Below, one piece after another: positions 1 to 7,402 of a DNA stretch of 11,674 nt (its first letter is position 1; each line of letters starts with the position of its first letter). Under the pieces are notes generated by a model. The model worked only from the letters and a program-made list of their open reading frames with translations. It did not search any database and had not been told where the DNA came from. The stretch comes from an uncultured Faecalibacterium sp. (lineage in GTDB: Bacteria; Bacillota; Clostridia; Oscillospirales; Ruminococcaceae), in contig CAKSWU010000036.1 in the NCBI GenBank assembly GCA_934513205.1, positions 1-11,674 of the forward strand, given 5' to 3'. The translations under genes and the position numbers were made by a program.

Positions 1-1040
1 AGAAAATCCAGCTTGACAAGGTCGAAGCCCCAGTCGTTCAGCACCCGGTCGAACACCCGGCGCAGATAGTCCAGCACGGCCGGGTTGTCGAGATCCAGCG
101 CATAGAAACTACTCCAGTTGCAGCCGCAGCACCACGGTGCACCGTTCACCTTCAGCAGCCAGTCCGGGTGCTGCCGGAAAAGGGTCGAGTCCTTTTCGCA
201 CACAAAGGGTGCAAGCCATAGCCCAGCCTGAAATCCGGCGGCGTGGATCTCCTCCACCATGCCTTTCAGCCCATGGGGGAATTTCTGTGCATCTGTTTCC
301 AGCCAGTCGCCCACCTCCGGCTCCCAGCCATCGTCGATCTGGAACAGGTCTCCCGGACAAAGCAGGCTGCGACATCCGGTCAGGTCCTCCCGGATGGTAT
401 CCTCGGTGATGTCCTGATAGCGGTTGTACCAACTGGAATAGCCTGCCAGCTTCTTTTCAGTCCGGGGCTTGATGCCCATAGCCTGAAACCAGCCGTCGAA
501 CACCTCGGTCTCGCCGCCCTCGGCAAAAAACAGGTCAAGGAGTGGGAAACTGCCGCCGGGATGCTCCACCCCGGCGCAGTCACGCTCCAGCGTCAGCAGG
601 GCTTTGCCGCTGTCGTAGCGGAGGATGGTGTAGCCCGGCTTCTCGTCCAGCGATGCCACCAGCCGAAACTGCTTGCCCTTGCGGAAATAGCAGTAGGAAA
701 AGCCGTGGCTTTGACCTTTTTGATGCCCGTAAGTTACAAAATGATAATCGCCGTAGCGGTCGAAGGCATATTTTTTGCGCAGAAAGGCGGGAATGTGATC
801 GGTGCCGCGCAACTTTCCGTTCCGGTCAAGCTCTGGGCTGTAGGTCCATGTCTGGTAGCCGTTCATGAACAGACGCTCGTCTGCTTCCATCGTCCACGGC
901 AGCTCGGCGCGCACGGTCTTCAGCGTCCCAGCGGGCAGGTCAGCGGAAAGATGCAGCGCACCGCCATTCTCCGTGACCGTGCAGCTGCCTGTCTGTACGC
1001 CGCCGGAAGTTTCCGCGTACCAGTGCAGCGTTTCAGTCAT
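1..1040 (-). CDS. GH36 alpha-galactosidase, N-terminal part (runs off left edge)
   Basis: An uninterrupted minus-strand frame of 346 complete codons starts at the ATG at 1040-1038 and is still open at base 1. It reads as a GH36 alpha-galactosidase, a cytoplasmic retaining enzyme that removes terminal alpha-1,6-galactose from melibiose or raffinose-type sugars. The N-terminal half is a beta-sandwich. The barrel carries LFQIDDGWEPEVGDW, the stretch GLWLAPFV, and at the very end VKLDF, whose Asp (residue 345) sits where GH36 places the catalytic nucleophile. The general acid and the C-terminal domain lie outside the window. From memory the pattern resembles the short Thermotoga GalA type (about 550 residues), so roughly 200 residues would be missing. 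The start is fixed by GGGGAGG nine bases upstream. It overlaps the transporter stop by 8 nt (ATGACTGA), implying translational coupling. The family call is secure; the exact substrate is inferred. Confidence 0.93.
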   Translation of the reverse strand, partial: MTETLHWYAETSGGVQTGSCTVTENGGALHLSADLPAGTLKTVRAELPWTMEADERLFMNGYQTWTYSPELDRNGKLRGTDHIPAFLRKKYAFDRYGDYHFVTYGHQKGQSHGFSYCYFRKGKQFRLVASLDEKPGYTILRYDSGKALLTLERDCAGVEHPGGSFPLLDLFFAEGGETEVFDGWFQAMGIKPRTEKKLAGYSSWYNRYQDITEDTIREDLTGCRSLLCPGDLFQIDDGWEPEVGDWLETDAQKFPHGLKGMVEEIHAAGFQAGLWLAPFVCEKDSTLFRQHPDWLLKVNGAPWCCGCNWSSFYALDLDNPAVLDYLRRVFDRVLNDWGFDLVKLDF

Positions 1041-2418
1041 GGTGCGTTTCCTCCCCGTGGAGCTGTGCGCTGATCTCGGCAGCGCGGGCATCGGTCAGAA
1101 CAAACTTGCGGCGGAACAGCACCAGCGCACCAGCCAGCACCAGCATGGGCAGAACGGTCATCATCAGGCGCAGACCCAGCAGGGTTCCGGCGCTTTGTAC
1201 TGCCACCGGGCCGGTCTCCTCCGTGTTGCCCACAAGACCGATGAGGTCCAGCCCGATGCCGGTCAGGAATACCGCCACGCCGGAGGCTGCCTTGACCACA
1301 AAGGTCTGCATGGAAAAGATAACGCTCTCCTCCCGGCGTCCGGTCTTAAGCTCGCCGTAATCCACGCTGTTGGAAAGGAACAGAGTGGTCAGCACGCTCA
1401 GCATACCGTTGCAGGCAAACACCACCACGCCCGGAATGCACAGCAGGGCAAGGCTATGGGACAGGCCGGTCAGGCAGAACACCAGCAACGTGCCGTAGCC
1501 GCACAGCGCCAGCAAAAGGCTCAGATAAAATACCTGCGTACTGCTGAACTTTTTGCGCAGCAAGGGGTAAAGCACCATCATGCCAAGGATCTGCGCCGCA
1601 CCGCCCACGGTGGAAAACAGGGTGTAGGTGGCTTTCCAGCCTGCACCGCCAAGATCGTACTTGAAGAAATAGATGATGAAGTTGGAGGTAAGGTACAGCG
1701 CCGAGTTGATCAGCACGATGCTGCCCACCACGACCATAGCCTGATCGTTGCGGAACAGGGCGGAGAACATCTCCTTTACAGTGGCGGTCTTCATCTCACT
1801 GGGGGTGGTTTCTTTCATGGAAATGCAGCACACCAGCTCTGTCACTGCAAAAATTGCCGCTACGATCAATGTCACCCAGCGGAAGCCGGCGCGCTCGCTG
1901 TTGCCGCCAAGGATGCCCACCAGCAGCATGGTGAACATGGCAATCAAGGCCGAACCAACGCCTGCACAGGTGCGCCCTACCATGGAGAGGTTCTCCCGGT
2001 CTTTGGGGGTGCGGGTCACGGCCGGGATCATGGACCAGTAGGGAATATCCATCATGGTATAGGTGACGCCCCACAGGATGTACACCACACTGAAATAGAC
2101 CATCAGCGCTGCTTCGTCCAGCACCGGGGCGGCAAACAGGGCGTAGAGCACCAGCGCATTGAGCAGCGTGCCGGAAAAGATCCACGGACGGAAACGCCCC
2201 CAGCGGGTGCGGGTCTTTGCCACCAGAACCCCCATAAAGGGGTCGTTGAAGGCATCAAAGAACCGGGCCGCCATGAGCACGACGCCCACAAAGCTGGCCG
2301 AAAGCCCCAGCACATCCTGATAATAATACATGACGTAAGAAGCCGACAGGGCATATACCATATCCTTGCCCACGGCACCAATGCCGAACGCGGTTTTCTG
2401 TTTCAGGGTCAGTTCCAT
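1033..2418 (-). CDS. GPH-family (MelB-like) sugar:cation symporter
   Basis: This 461-residue polytopic membrane protein belongs to the glycoside-pentoside-hexuronide:cation symporter family within the MFS fold and would import a galactoside with Na+ or H+. The N-terminus shows family hallmarks: Asp19, then FFDAFNDPFMG with Asp55 and Asp59, the same positions as the cation-binding aspartates of E. coli MelB, followed by the cytoplasmic loop GRFRPWI at 74-80. The rest is a run of hydrophobic segments consistent with about 12 helices, ending in a charged tail (GEETHHD). AAGGAGG lies seven bases upstream of the ATG. The start overlaps the GH2 stop by 10 nt and the stop overlaps the GH36 start by 8 nt. 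Position between two galactosidases suggests that it imports the oligosaccharide they cleave. Family assignment is strong; substrate is inferred from neighbours. Confidence 0.95.
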   Translation of the reverse strand: MELTLKQKTAFGIGAVGKDMVYALSASYVMYYYQDVLGLSASFVGVVLMAARFFDAFNDPFMGVLVAKTRTRWGRFRPWIFSGTLLNALVLYALFAAPVLDEAALMVYFSVVYILWGVTYTMMDIPYWSMIPAVTRTPKDRENLSMVGRTCAGVGSALIAMFTMLLVGILGGNSERAGFRWVTLIVAAIFAVTELVCCISMKETTPSEMKTATVKEMFSALFRNDQAMVVVGSIVLINSALYLTSNFIIYFFKYDLGGAGWKATYTLFSTVGGAAQILGMMVLYPLLRKKFSSTQVFYLSLLLALCGYGTLLVFCLTGLSHSLALLCIPGVVVFACNGMLSVLTTLFLSNSVDYGELKTGRREESVIFSMQTFVVKAASGVAVFLTGIGLDLIGLVGNTEETGPVAVQSAGTLLGLRLMMTVLPMLVLAGALVLFRRKFVLTDARAAEISAQLHGEETHHD

Positions 2419-4790
2419 ACAGCATCCTCCTTTTCAACGGTGAACCGCAGCACAGCGGACTGGGTCTGCGGTGCAGAAACGGTCAGCACGGCTTCTCCGG
2501 CAGTGCCCACGGTGCGCAGATAAGTGCCGGTCATGCCGCCCTCTGCCACGGCGGTCTGCGGGCCCACAAGGGCGGCGCTGCCTTCCACCGCAAACTGCAC
2601 CGGGAACTGTGCGTAGGGGGCGGGAGTGCCGTTCTCGTCCAGAATGCGCACCCGCACAGCGGCCATATCGTAGGTGTCCTGCTCCCGCAGGGTCGTCCGG
2701 CTGACCTTGACTTCCAAGTGCAGCTTTGCGCTGGGGCAAAGGGTCACGCTGCGCACCACGTTGCCGTCCTGCACGGCATCGAACCGCCAGCGGGTAGCTT
2801 CGCCGCCCCAGTTGCCCACATATTTGCCGTAAAGCGCCACGCCATCTTCAAAGCTCATTTTGTAGTGCAGCATACACCAGCCGAATTTGACCTTGTAGGC
2901 AAGCGGCAGCCCCGGCAGCCCATATTTCCCGGCAGCCAGCAGGCAGTCCCGCACAGCGGCCGCTTTGGACGGCGAAAAATGCTCCTGCGTTTCCAGCAGC
3001 TCACCAATGGGATCGTCCATCACAAAGGGCGGGTGAGGCAGCGCCGTCCACTCGCTTTGGCGCAGGGCAGTGACAAACACATCGTTTTTGTAAAGCCTTA
3101 CCTGCTGGGCATTGCTGAAGACGTAGGCCGTGCCCAACTGCCCGGCGGGGTTGTCGCCGATGTCCATGGAGGAGCTGACCGCCAGCACCGGGTCAGCGTC
3201 CCCCTGACTGGCATAGACCGCTGCCGCCAATTTGGGGTTACGGAAGCTGTCCAGCACGCCGTGGTAGCAGATACGGTCCCCGGAACCAAAGTCCTTGTGG
3301 GTCTGGTAGTCGAACATACACCAGCCAAAGCACCCGGCGTGCTCCCCGCTGGCATAGGCGGCGTTCTGTACCCGGACGTGCCGCAGGGCGTGCTCCTGCC
3401 GGTGCGGGCCGTCGTCAAAGGCTTTGGTGGGGTACATATGGCCGTTGCACTCCGAGATGAGCAGCGCCTTGCCCATATCCGGGGTCACGTCCTTTTTGGG
3501 CTTAGCGCCGGGCGTTACGCCGTTGTGGGAAAAATCGTTGTAGGCATAGACATCCTCCAGCAGATGGCTCTTTTCCAGATACCGCACACCGGAGGTGGCG
3601 CGGCTGGGGTCCAGCTGATGGGCGATTTTGTTGGTGCGGGTGTAAAAGGCATCGTCGTCCACACTCTCGTTGATGCGCACGCCCCACAGGATGATGCTGG
3701 GGTGGCTGCGGTTTTGCAGGAGCATCTCTCGCAGCATCTCGCAGGCGGCGTCCTTCCAGTTGTCGTCCCCGATGTGCTGCCAGCCCGGCAGCTCGGTGAA
3801 TACCAGCAGACCCCGGCGGTCGCACTCGTCCAGAAAATACGGACTTTGGGGGTAGTGGCTGGTGCGCACGGCGGTGCAGTGCAGTTCCTCCCGCAAAATG
3901 CGGGCATCCTCCCGCTGTAGGCTTTCCGGTGCGGCGTAGCCGATGTAAGGGTAGCTTTGGTGCCGGTTCAGCCCCCGCAGGAAGGTCTTTTTGCCGTTGA
4001 GATAAAAGCCATCCGCCCGGAACTCTGCGGTGCGGAAGCCAAACGTCACCTGTTTTCGGTCGATGGGTTGTCCGGCTGCGTTCAAAAGCTCTGCCACGGC
4101 ATGATGCAAAACCGGGTGCTCGGTATCCCACGGCTGTGCGTCCGGGACGGAAAACTGCATCTTCCCGGTTTCTGCCGCCTGTGCGGTCTGCTCTGCCAGC
4201 AGGGTGCCGTCTGCGGTCTCCAGCCGGATGCGGACCGCTACGGCTGCGGGCGTAAGCTCTGCCGTCCACTGCACCACAGCCTCTTGCAAGGTGGGCGTGT
4301 AGACGAACAGATCGGTCAGGCGGCATTCTGCCGTAGCTTCCAGCCAGGCCTCCCGGTACAGCCCACCGTAGGTCAGGTAGTCGATGACAAAGCCAAAGGG
4401 TGGAATGGCCGGGTCTTCTCTGGTGTCCAGCTGCACGGTCAGCAGGTTTTCCCCTTCCCGGTCCACAAAGTCGGTGATCTCCACCGCAAAGCCGGTATAG
4501 CCGCCCCGGTGCTGCCCGGCAACCCTGCCGTTGACCCGCACCACCGCCTGATGAGCAGCTCCGTCAAAGCGGAGGAACAGCCGGGGCGCAGCCTGTACCG
4601 GCGGCACCCGGAACCGCTTGCGGTAGCCGCAGACCATCTCGTAATCGGCCGGAGAGGCATAGTGCAGCGGCACCTCCCGGCAGGTATGGGGCAAGCGGAC
4701 GGCTTGTTGTTTTGGCACCGGCAGCCCCTTGCCAAAGGCTTCGGTCCAGTGGTGGGTAAACTCCCAATCATCGCAAAAACTGTGTTTCAT
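2409..4790 (-). CDS. Glycoside hydrolase family 2, beta-galactosidase-like
   Basis: A 793-residue GH2 enzyme, probably a cytoplasmic beta-galactosidase since no signal peptide is visible. The order is an N-terminal jelly-roll sugar-binding domain (about 1-160, with DYLTYGGLYREAWLE typical of the family), an immunoglobulin-like domain (about 165-255), a TIM barrel (about 260-560) and C-terminal beta domains. The proposed acid/base is Glu375 in ILWGVRINES and the nucleophile Glu447 in LLISECNGHMYPTK. The frame is open upstream to 4991, but that part lies inside the TetR gene. I chose the ATG at 4790 because it forms an ATGA overlap with the TetR stop, has AAGGAG about ten bases upstream, and begins in recognisable family sequence (MKHSFCDDWEF). 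The Asn-x-Lys motif expected of beta-glucuronidases was not evident, which favours galactosidase, but other beta-glycosides remain possible. Confidence 0.93.
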   Translation of the reverse strand: MKHSFCDDWEFTHHWTEAFGKGLPVPKQQAVRLPHTCREVPLHYASPADYEMVCGYRKRFRVPPVQAAPRLFLRFDGAAHQAVVRVNGRVAGQHRGGYTGFAVEITDFVDREGENLLTVQLDTREDPAIPPFGFVIDYLTYGGLYREAWLEATAECRLTDLFVYTPTLQEAVVQWTAELTPAAVAVRIRLETADGTLLAEQTAQAAETGKMQFSVPDAQPWDTEHPVLHHAVAELLNAAGQPIDRKQVTFGFRTAEFRADGFYLNGKKTFLRGLNRHQSYPYIGYAAPESLQREDARILREELHCTAVRTSHYPQSPYFLDECDRRGLLVFTELPGWQHIGDDNWKDAACEMLREMLLQNRSHPSIILWGVRINESVDDDAFYTRTNKIAHQLDPSRATSGVRYLEKSHLLEDVYAYNDFSHNGVTPGAKPKKDVTPDMGKALLISECNGHMYPTKAFDDGPHRQEHALRHVRVQNAAYASGEHAGCFGWCMFDYQTHKDFGSGDRICYHGVLDSFRNPKLAAAVYASQGDADPVLAVSSSMDIGDNPAGQLGTAYVFSNAQQVRLYKNDVFVTALRQSEWTALPHPPFVMDDPIGELLETQEHFSPSKAAAVRDCLLAAGKYGLPGLPLAYKVKFGWCMLHYKMSFEDGVALYGKYVGNWGGEATRWRFDAVQDGNVVRSVTLCPSAKLHLEVKVSRTTLREQDTYDMAAVRVRILDENGTPAPYAQFPVQFAVEGSAALVGPQTAVAEGGMTGTYLRTVGTAGEAVLTVSAPQTQSAVLRFTVEKEDAVWN

Positions 4791-5350
4791 CGCGGCAGCA
4801 CTCCTTCCAGTAAGATCGAGATCATTTCCTCCAGTACAGCCACATACTGCACCCCGCTTTCTGCCAGACTGCGGTCTGCCAGAAAGCTCTCGATGGATGC
4901 GGTGATCATCTGCCGCAGCACCGGCAGGGACACCGGACGCATGACCCCCTCTGCCACAGCCTGTTCCAGCAGCGCCATGGTGGGTTCCCACCCGTTTTCC
5001 AATTGACTGCGCACCCGCGCCGCCACCACCGGGTATTTCTCGTCCAGCTCCTTCATCTGCCGCAGGTCCAGCGCGGCGTATTCTGTCGGCATGGCAATGA
5101 TGACCGCCCGCAGCTTCTCCTGCAAAGTACCACCGCCCGCCAGAATTTCCTGCTTGCAGCGGTGGATCTCCGCAAAGGCATGGTCTACCATGTCCAGCAG
5201 AAGGGCCTCTTTGGAGGGGTAAACGGTGTAGATGGTTTTTTTGCTGATGTGCAGCGGCTCTGCCACCTGCTGCATGGTGAAATGCAACCCCTGTTGACGG
5301 AACAACTGCATCGCCTGTGTGCGCACCAGCGCATCGAGCTTTTCCTGCAT
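4787..5350 (-). CDS. TetR/AcrR-family transcriptional regulator, first gene of the galactoside operon
   Basis: A 187-residue TetR-family regulator. The N-terminal helix-turn-helix is clear at about residues 24-51 (FTMQQVAEPLHISKKTIYTVY, then PSKEALLL). The C-terminal helical domain, expected to bind ligand and dimerise, shows no motif that names the inducer. The frame is open to an ATG at 5395, but I chose the ATG at 5350. It has AAGGAGG six bases upstream, while the upstream ATG has no ribosome binding site and overlaps the predicted -10 box, so it would not be in the mRNA. The stop overlaps the GH2 start by 4 nt (ATGA). As first gene behind a box-studded promoter it probably represses itself and the whole operon, with a galactoside or its product as likely inducer; this is inference. 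Confidence 0.92.
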   Translation of the reverse strand: MQEKLDALVRTQAMQLFRQQGLHFTMQQVAEPLHISKKTIYTVYPSKEALLLDMVDHAFAEIHRCKQEILAGGGTLQEKLRAVIIAMPTEYAALDLRQMKELDEKYPVVAARVRSQLENGWEPTMALLEQAVAEGVMRPVSLPVLRQMITASIESFLADRSLAESGVQYVAVLEEMISILLEGVLPR

Positions 5351-5364
5351 GAGCGTCCTCCTTG

Positions 5365-5434
5365 TGGAAACTGTGCTTGCTTTTCTGGTTTCCATTCTAG
5401 TGCGGAAACCGAGCTAAATCAAGCGGTTTCCGCA
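5365..5434. promoter_or_regulatory. Candidate double operator: four GGAAACC/GGTTTCC boxes
   Basis: Four boxes alternate in orientation: TGGAAAC (5365-5371), GGTTTCC (5387-5393), GGAAACC (5404-5410) and GGTTTCC (5425-5431). The outer pair extends to a perfect 10-bp inverted repeat, TGCGGAAACC (5401-5410) and GGTTTCCGCA (5425-5434). The pairs 5366-5393 and 5404-5431 have identical geometry: 7-bp arms with a 14-bp spacer, and arm starts 21 bp apart. The two copies are offset by 38 bp. The -35 lies in the spacer of one pair and the -10 lies between the middle boxes, so a bound repressor would block polymerase. The adjacent TetR-family protein is the natural candidate to bind. Confidence 0.75.
5394..5422 (-). 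promoter_or_regulatory. Predicted promoter of the tetR-GH2-symporter-GH36 operon
   Basis: Read on the minus strand, -35 TTGATT (5422-5417) and -10 TAGAAT (5399-5394) are separated by exactly 17 bp. Transcription would start near 5387, leaving a leader of about 37 nt before the ATG at 5350. This placement supports the shorter TetR start. No second promoter is evident inside the operon. Confidence 0.72.
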
Positions 5435-5481
5435 TTTTCTGCGTTCTGCCAAGAAAGTGCAGACATTTTGCAGCAGAATGA

Positions 5482-5520
5482 CAAAAAGAACCCCGGCGTG
5501 CCTTGAAAGCTGCCGGGGTT
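5482..5520 (-). terminator. Intrinsic terminator of the NAD(P)H-hydrate epimerase gene
   Basis: AACCCCGGC (5489-5497) and GCCGGGGTT (5512-5520) form a perfect 9-bp stem with a 14-nt loop. On the minus strand it is followed by TTCTTTTTGT. It also has a short T-run on the plus side (5519-5523), so it could work both ways. It sits 38 bp after the epimerase stop and separates that gene from the galactoside operon promoter. Confidence 0.85.
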
Positions 5521-5557
5521 TTTGCGTGCAGGTGCTTTTCCGCAGCGGCAAGCCTCG

Positions 5558-6211
5558 TCAAAACTCCGGGTGCCATTCGTCCCGGATGCCAATGTCGGCA
5601 CAGACGATTTTTCCGCACAGGGGCGCAGAGACTTCTGCAATATGCAAAGGCTTATAGCTGTCGAAGGTTACGGTCAAATCCGCATGGGCAGCACCCTCGG
5701 CAACCTCGCCGGTATCCGTGTTGATGCCGCTGGGCAGGTCTACAGCCAGCACAAAGGCACCGCTCTTGTGCTGGCGGCGTATCAGCCCGCAGGCAGCAAG
5801 ACCGGAAGGCCGCAGTTCGCCATGGAACCCGGTGCCGTAGAGGGCATCCACAGCAGCATCAAAGTGCTGGGTTTCCAGTACAGAGCAGTCGGTGCAGATG
5901 TGCACCGGCAGGGAGTGCAGACGCTCAAAATTGAGGATGGCATCCGCAGTTTTCGGCTCGCCCTCAGCCAGAAGAACGGTCACACTCCAGCCGTCTTTTG
6001 CCGCGGCACGGGCAATCACGAACCCATCGCCGCCGTTGTTGCCCTTTCCACAGACCACCAGCAGCCTGCCGGGATGTGAAAACTGCTTTTGCAGTTCGGC
6101 GTAAGCCGCCAGCCCGGCGTTTTCCATCATTTGCAGGTAGGGCAGACCGTGGGCATCCCCGGCGCGTTCAATTTCCTTCATCTGCGCAGCTGTCACAATG
6201 CGATGTTTCAT
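5558..6211 (-). CDS. nnrE: NAD(P)H-hydrate epimerase (YjeF N-terminal domain)
   Basis: A 217-residue stand-alone YjeF_N protein that epimerises R- and S-NAD(P)HX, the hydrated damage products of NAD(P)H, as part of cytoplasmic metabolite repair. Family signatures are MENAG near residue 29, the nucleotide-binding loop GKGNNGGDGF near 55-64, VDALYGTGFHG, and VDLPSGINTDTG with the conserved Asp and Gly, followed by ADLTVTF and YKPLH. The length matches the epimerase domain alone, so the ATP/ADP-dependent dehydratase domain (NnrD) is not fused here and must be encoded elsewhere if present. The ATG at 6211 has AGAAGG upstream and a good promoter 23 bases further out. It is monocistronic, ended by the hairpin at 5489-5520. 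Confidence 0.94.
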   Translation of the reverse strand: MKHRIVTAAQMKEIERAGDAHGLPYLQMMENAGLAAYAELQKQFSHPGRLLVVCGKGNNGGDGFVIARAAAKDGWSVTVLLAEGEPKTADAILNFERLHSLPVHICTDCSVLETQHFDAAVDALYGTGFHGELRPSGLAACGLIRRQHKSGAFVLAVDLPSGINTDTGEVAEGAAHADLTVTFDSYKPLHIAEVSAPLCGKIVCADIGIRDEWHPEF

Positions 6212-6234
6212 GTTGGCACCTTCTTTCTATCTCT

Positions 6235-6263
6235 ATTATAATGGATGAGAATGTTTGGAACAA
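6235..6263 (-). promoter_or_regulatory. Predicted promoter of nnrE
   Basis: On the minus strand there is a consensus -10 TATAAT (6240-6235) preceded by TTGTTC (6263-6258) with a 17-bp spacer. The predicted transcript starts near 6228, giving a short leader that holds AAGAAGG ahead of the ATG at 6211. Confidence 0.7.
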
Positions 6264-6292
6264 GATGAAAGATACCGGTGCATAGAATCTGT

Positions 6293-6330
6293 CCCCGGAG
6301 AGTTGGAACAAGCCCTCCGGGGGCATTTTT
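6293..6330 (+). terminator. Plus-strand terminator-like hairpin in a divergent gap
   Basis: CCCCGGAG (6293-6300) pairs with CTCCGGGG (6315-6322) across a 14-nt loop and is followed by GCATTTTT. It is correctly built for plus-strand termination, yet no plus-strand gene precedes it: nnrE is divergent and its start is at 6211. It is part of a repeated intergenic module (see repeats at 6308 and 8892). Confidence 0.65.
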
Positions 6331-6383
6331 GCTTTTCACTCTCTTTTCCGTAGGGGAAAACCATGGTATACTGAACGCAACGA
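6308..6383 (+). repeat. Intergenic terminator-promoter module, copy A
   Basis: The segment runs from ACAAGCCCTCCGGGGGC through a T-run, a CTTTTC tract and CATGGTATACTGA to CGCAACGA. It aligns almost end to end with copy B (8892-8970). Both carry ACAAGCCCT(C/T)CGGGG(G/A)CATTTTTG and CATGGTATACTGA at nearly the same spacing. The resemblance continues outside the promoter hexamers, so it looks like a duplicated cassette, not a shared consensus. Confidence 0.65.
6344..6372 (+). promoter_or_regulatory. Predicted promoter of the Gfo/Idh/MocA oxidoreductase
   Basis: An extended -10, TGG-TATACT (TATACT at 6367-6372), has a poor -35 (TTTTCC, 6344-6349) 17 bp upstream. The TG extension would compensate for the weak -35. 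The leader contains GGGAGG (6401-6406), seven bases before the ATG at 6414. Confidence 0.6.
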
Positions 6384-6413
6384 ATCCAAAGTAATAAACC
6401 GGGAGGTACCGTT

Positions 6414-7397
6414 ATGAAGTGGGGAATTTTAGCGACCGGCACCATTGCCAAAAAGTTTGCGTCTACGGTGGAACAGATGGGCGCAGAAGGGGAGCAGCTT
6501 GTTGCCGTGGGCTCACGGCATCTGGAAAGCGCACAGGCGTTTGCACAGCAGTACGGCATCCCCCGCTGCTATGACTCCTACGAAGCCCTTGCCGCCGACC
6601 CGGAGGTGGAGGCGATCTACGTTGCCACCCCCAACACCCTGCATTACGAAAACTGCAAGCTCTGTTTGGAGCAGGGCAAGCACGTTTTGTGCGAAAAGCC
6701 CTTTACCATCAGCCCGGAGCAGGCGCAGCAGCTGTACCGTCTGGCAGAGGAAAAGCACCTCTTTCTCATGGAGGCGTTCTGGATCTGGCTGCTGCCGCTG
6801 TACGACCGCCTGCGCCAGATCCTTGCGGCGGGCACCATCGGGGAGCTGAAGCAGATCACCTGTCAGTACGGCTTTGTGGCCTCCGGTGCCCGGAAGGACC
6901 GCAAGTTTGATTCCGGTCTGGGCGGCGGTGCGCTGCTGGATATCGGCATCTACAATCTGGGCTTTCTGCGCATCCTCACCGGGCAGGACCCGGAGAAGGT
7001 GGAGACCAAAGAGGTCCACATCAACGAGTACGGCACCGACGATTACAGCCGCCTTGTGCTGACCTACCCCGGCGGCTGCAAGGCAGAGTCTGTCCAGACC
7101 ATCGGGCAGGAGCTGGAGCGTAACGCCCGCATCGTTGGCACCAAGGGTAGAATCTTTCTGCCGGATTTCCAGCACGCCGAGACTCTGACGCTGGAAGTGG
7201 AGGGCAAAGAGCCGGAGGTCATCCGCTGCCCGGTGGACATCAACGGCTTTGAGTATGAGATCCGGGAAGCAAGCCGCTGTGTGAAGCTGGGGCGTACCGG
7301 CAGCGACCGCTACACCCCGCAGGACAGCCTTGCCCTGACCCGCCTGATGTACAACACCCGCATGAGCTGGGGCATGAAGTTTGCGGGCGAGGCGTAA
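6414..7397 (+). CDS. Gfo/Idh/MocA-family NAD(P)-dependent oxidoreductase
   Basis: A 327-residue cytoplasmic dehydrogenase of the Gfo/Idh/MocA family. The N-terminal Rossmann fold begins at once with WGILATGTIAKKF (GxGxIA dinucleotide loop), continues with VGSRH, and has YVATPNTLHYE and CEKPF with the family Lys at residue 95. The C-terminal alpha/beta domain shows LGGGALLDIGIY (170-180), where many relatives have a catalytic His in place of Tyr180. The overall look is nearest the dihydrodiol-dehydrogenase-like branch acting on sugars or related polyols. The substrate cannot be read from sequence. GGGAGG lies seven bases upstream of the ATG. It is divergent from nnrE and has its own promoter, so it appears monocistronic. 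Confidence 0.92.
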   Translation: MKWGILATGTIAKKFASTVEQMGAEGEQLVAVGSRHLESAQAFAQQYGIPRCYDSYEALAADPEVEAIYVATPNTLHYENCKLCLEQGKHVLCEKPFTISPEQAQQLYRLAEEKHLFLMEAFWIWLLPLYDRLRQILAAGTIGELKQITCQYGFVASGARKDRKFDSGLGGGALLDIGIYNLGFLRILTGQDPEKVETKEVHINEYGTDDYSRLVLTYPGGCKAESVQTIGQELERNARIVGTKGRIFLPDFQHAETLTLEVEGKEPEVIRCPVDINGFEYEIREASRCVKLGRTGSDRYTPQDSLALTRLMYNTRMSWGMKFAGEA

Positions 7398-7402
7398 GCG
7401 CA

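Noticed and set aside
865..2523. Long plus-strand open frame (552 codons) opposite the symporter and GH36 genes
   Set aside because: His/Gln/Ala-rich shadow of GC-rich coding sequence; no ribosome binding site, and the opposite strand has clear family motifs.
2718..3920. Plus-strand open frame of 400 codons opposite GH2
   Set aside because: Mirror of the GH2 gene, no recognisable domain and no initiation signal.
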